Positions 4,389 to 5,030 of a stretch of 5,030 nt of DNA are shown here, one piece after another (position 1 is the stretch's first letter; every line of letters starts with the position of its first letter). The DNA is from JACDAS01 sp046262415 (GTDB taxonomy: Bacteria > Actinomycetota > Thermoleophilia > Gaiellales > Gaiellaceae): contig JBHEMU010000182.1 of the NCBI GenBank assembly GCA_046262415.1, forward strand, positions 1 through 5,030. The letters run 5' to 3'. The notes under the pieces were generated by a model, which was not told the origin of the DNA, searched no databases, and saw only the letters and a list, made by a program, of their open reading frames with translations. Made by a program: the position numbers and the translations under genes.

Positions 4389-5030
4389 CTACTGTAGCAA
4401 ACCGGCCTGGACCCGATCCTCGCTCGCGGTCAGGATCCGCGGGCCGGCGTCGGTGATCGCGACCGTGTGCTCGAAGTGCGCGGAGAGCGATCCGTCGGCG
4501 CTCGAGATCGACCACTGGTCGTCGGCCACGACCACGTCCGCGCCGCCAGCCGTGATCATCGGCTCGATCGCGAAGACCATGCCAGTCCGGAGCAGCGGCC
4601 CCCGGCCGGGCTCCCCGAAGTTCGCGATCTGCGGCTCCTCGTGCATCGAGCGGCCGACGCCGTGCCCCACGAGGCTCCGCACGATCGAGAAGCCGGCGTC
4701 CTCGGTCACGGTCTGGATCGCGTGCGAGATGTCGGAGAGGCGGTTGCCGGCGCGACACTGCTCGATGCCGGCGCGAAGGGCCTCCTGGCACACGTCCAGC
4801 AGCCGCTCGGCGTCGCCGGAGATCTCGCCGATCCCGAAGGTGCAGGCCGAGTCGGCGACGAAGCCGTCGAGCGTGACGCCGACGTCGACCGCGAGCACGT
4901 CGCCGTCCCCGAGCCGGTACGGGCCGGGGATGCCGTGGACGACCATCTCGTTCGGCGAGACGCAGATCGAGGCGGGGTAGCCGCGGTACCCCTTGAAGGT
5001 CGGCACGCCGCCGGCCGAGCGGATGAAGGC
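4389..5030 (-). CDS. map: Methionine aminopeptidase type I, 5' end outside window (213 aa visible)
   Basis: This enzyme removes the initiator methionine from new proteins in the cytoplasm. The visible part starts in frame at the window edge (AFIRSAGGVPTFKGYRGYPA), so the first few dozen residues are missing; a GTG at 5006 is internal. All active-site residues are present, numbered from the first visible residue: H32 (VVHGIP), and metal ligands D49 (AVDVGV), D60 (FVADSA), H123 (GHGVGR), E156 (FAIEPM) and E187 (HFEHTV). The ligand spacings (11, 74, 107 and 138 from the first Asp) equal those of E. coli Map D97, D108, H171, E204 and E235. The catalytic domain is therefore complete. map often lies in this cluster next to adk and secY, which would be expected just upstream. 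Confidence 0.96.
   Translation of the reverse strand, partial: AFIRSAGGVPTFKGYRGYPASICVSPNEMVVHGIPGPYRLGDGDVLAVDVGVTLDGFVADSACTFGIGEISGDAERLLDVCQEALRAGIEQCRAGNRLSDISHAIQTVTEDAGFSIVRSLVGHGVGRSMHEEPQIANFGEPGRGPLLRTGMVFAIEPMITAGGADVVVADDQWSISSADGSLSAHFEHTVAITDAGPRILTASEDRVQAGLLQ

Overview
The window is GC-rich bacterial DNA carrying the distal end of the S10/spc/alpha ribosomal-protein cluster on the minus strand. In transcription order it reads map (5' end cut by the window edge), rpmJ, rpsM, rpsK, rpsD, rpoA, rplQ. The GC bias, the GTG/TTG starts, the gene order and the actinobacterial stretch in S4 (RIKQSEYLLQL) suggest an actinobacterium. A deep-branching one such as a Thermoleophilia member would fit, because S4 has the four-cysteine zinc site and RpoA and S13 do not look like the Streptomyces/Mycobacterium type. 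This placement is an inference from remembered family sequences, not a search.

Right part (about 4030-5030): map encodes methionine aminopeptidase and is followed by a compact hairpin and then rpmJ (37 aa). infA, which normally sits between map and rpmJ in actinobacteria, is not there; the gap is only 59 bp. A 184-bp non-coding leader separates rpmJ from rpsM. Its 5' end carries an 11-nt sequence perfectly complementary to the rpsM ribosome-binding region. The same 19-bp ribosome-binding module is repeated exactly upstream of rpsK.

Middle part (1156-4031): rpsM, rpsK, rpsD, rpoA and rplQ are tightly packed. rpsK/rpsD share one base (TGATG) and rpoA/rplQ overlap by four bases (GTGA), which suggests translational coupling. 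The products are small-subunit proteins S13, S11 and S4, the RNA polymerase alpha subunit, and large-subunit protein L17, so the unit links ribosome and RNA polymerase production.

Left part (1-1160): an IS982-family insertion sequence of about 1 kb, with one intact DDE transposase gene on the plus strand, sits exactly at the rplQ stop codon. Comparing the two copies of a flanking tandem repeat lets the empty site be reconstructed: the element appears to have inserted at CTAG (or TA) and duplicated it, so the rplQ stop codon survived. Beyond the element lie two 81-bp, nearly identical repeat units with a 96-bp period. Each has two strong hairpins which, read on the minus strand, both carry CUUG loops; before the insertion they followed rplQ directly and may have formed the 3' end of the operon transcript.

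The most unusual points are the candidate autoregulatory leader of rpsM with its reused ribosome-binding module, the missing infA, and the insertion element in the stop codon of the last gene of an essential operon.
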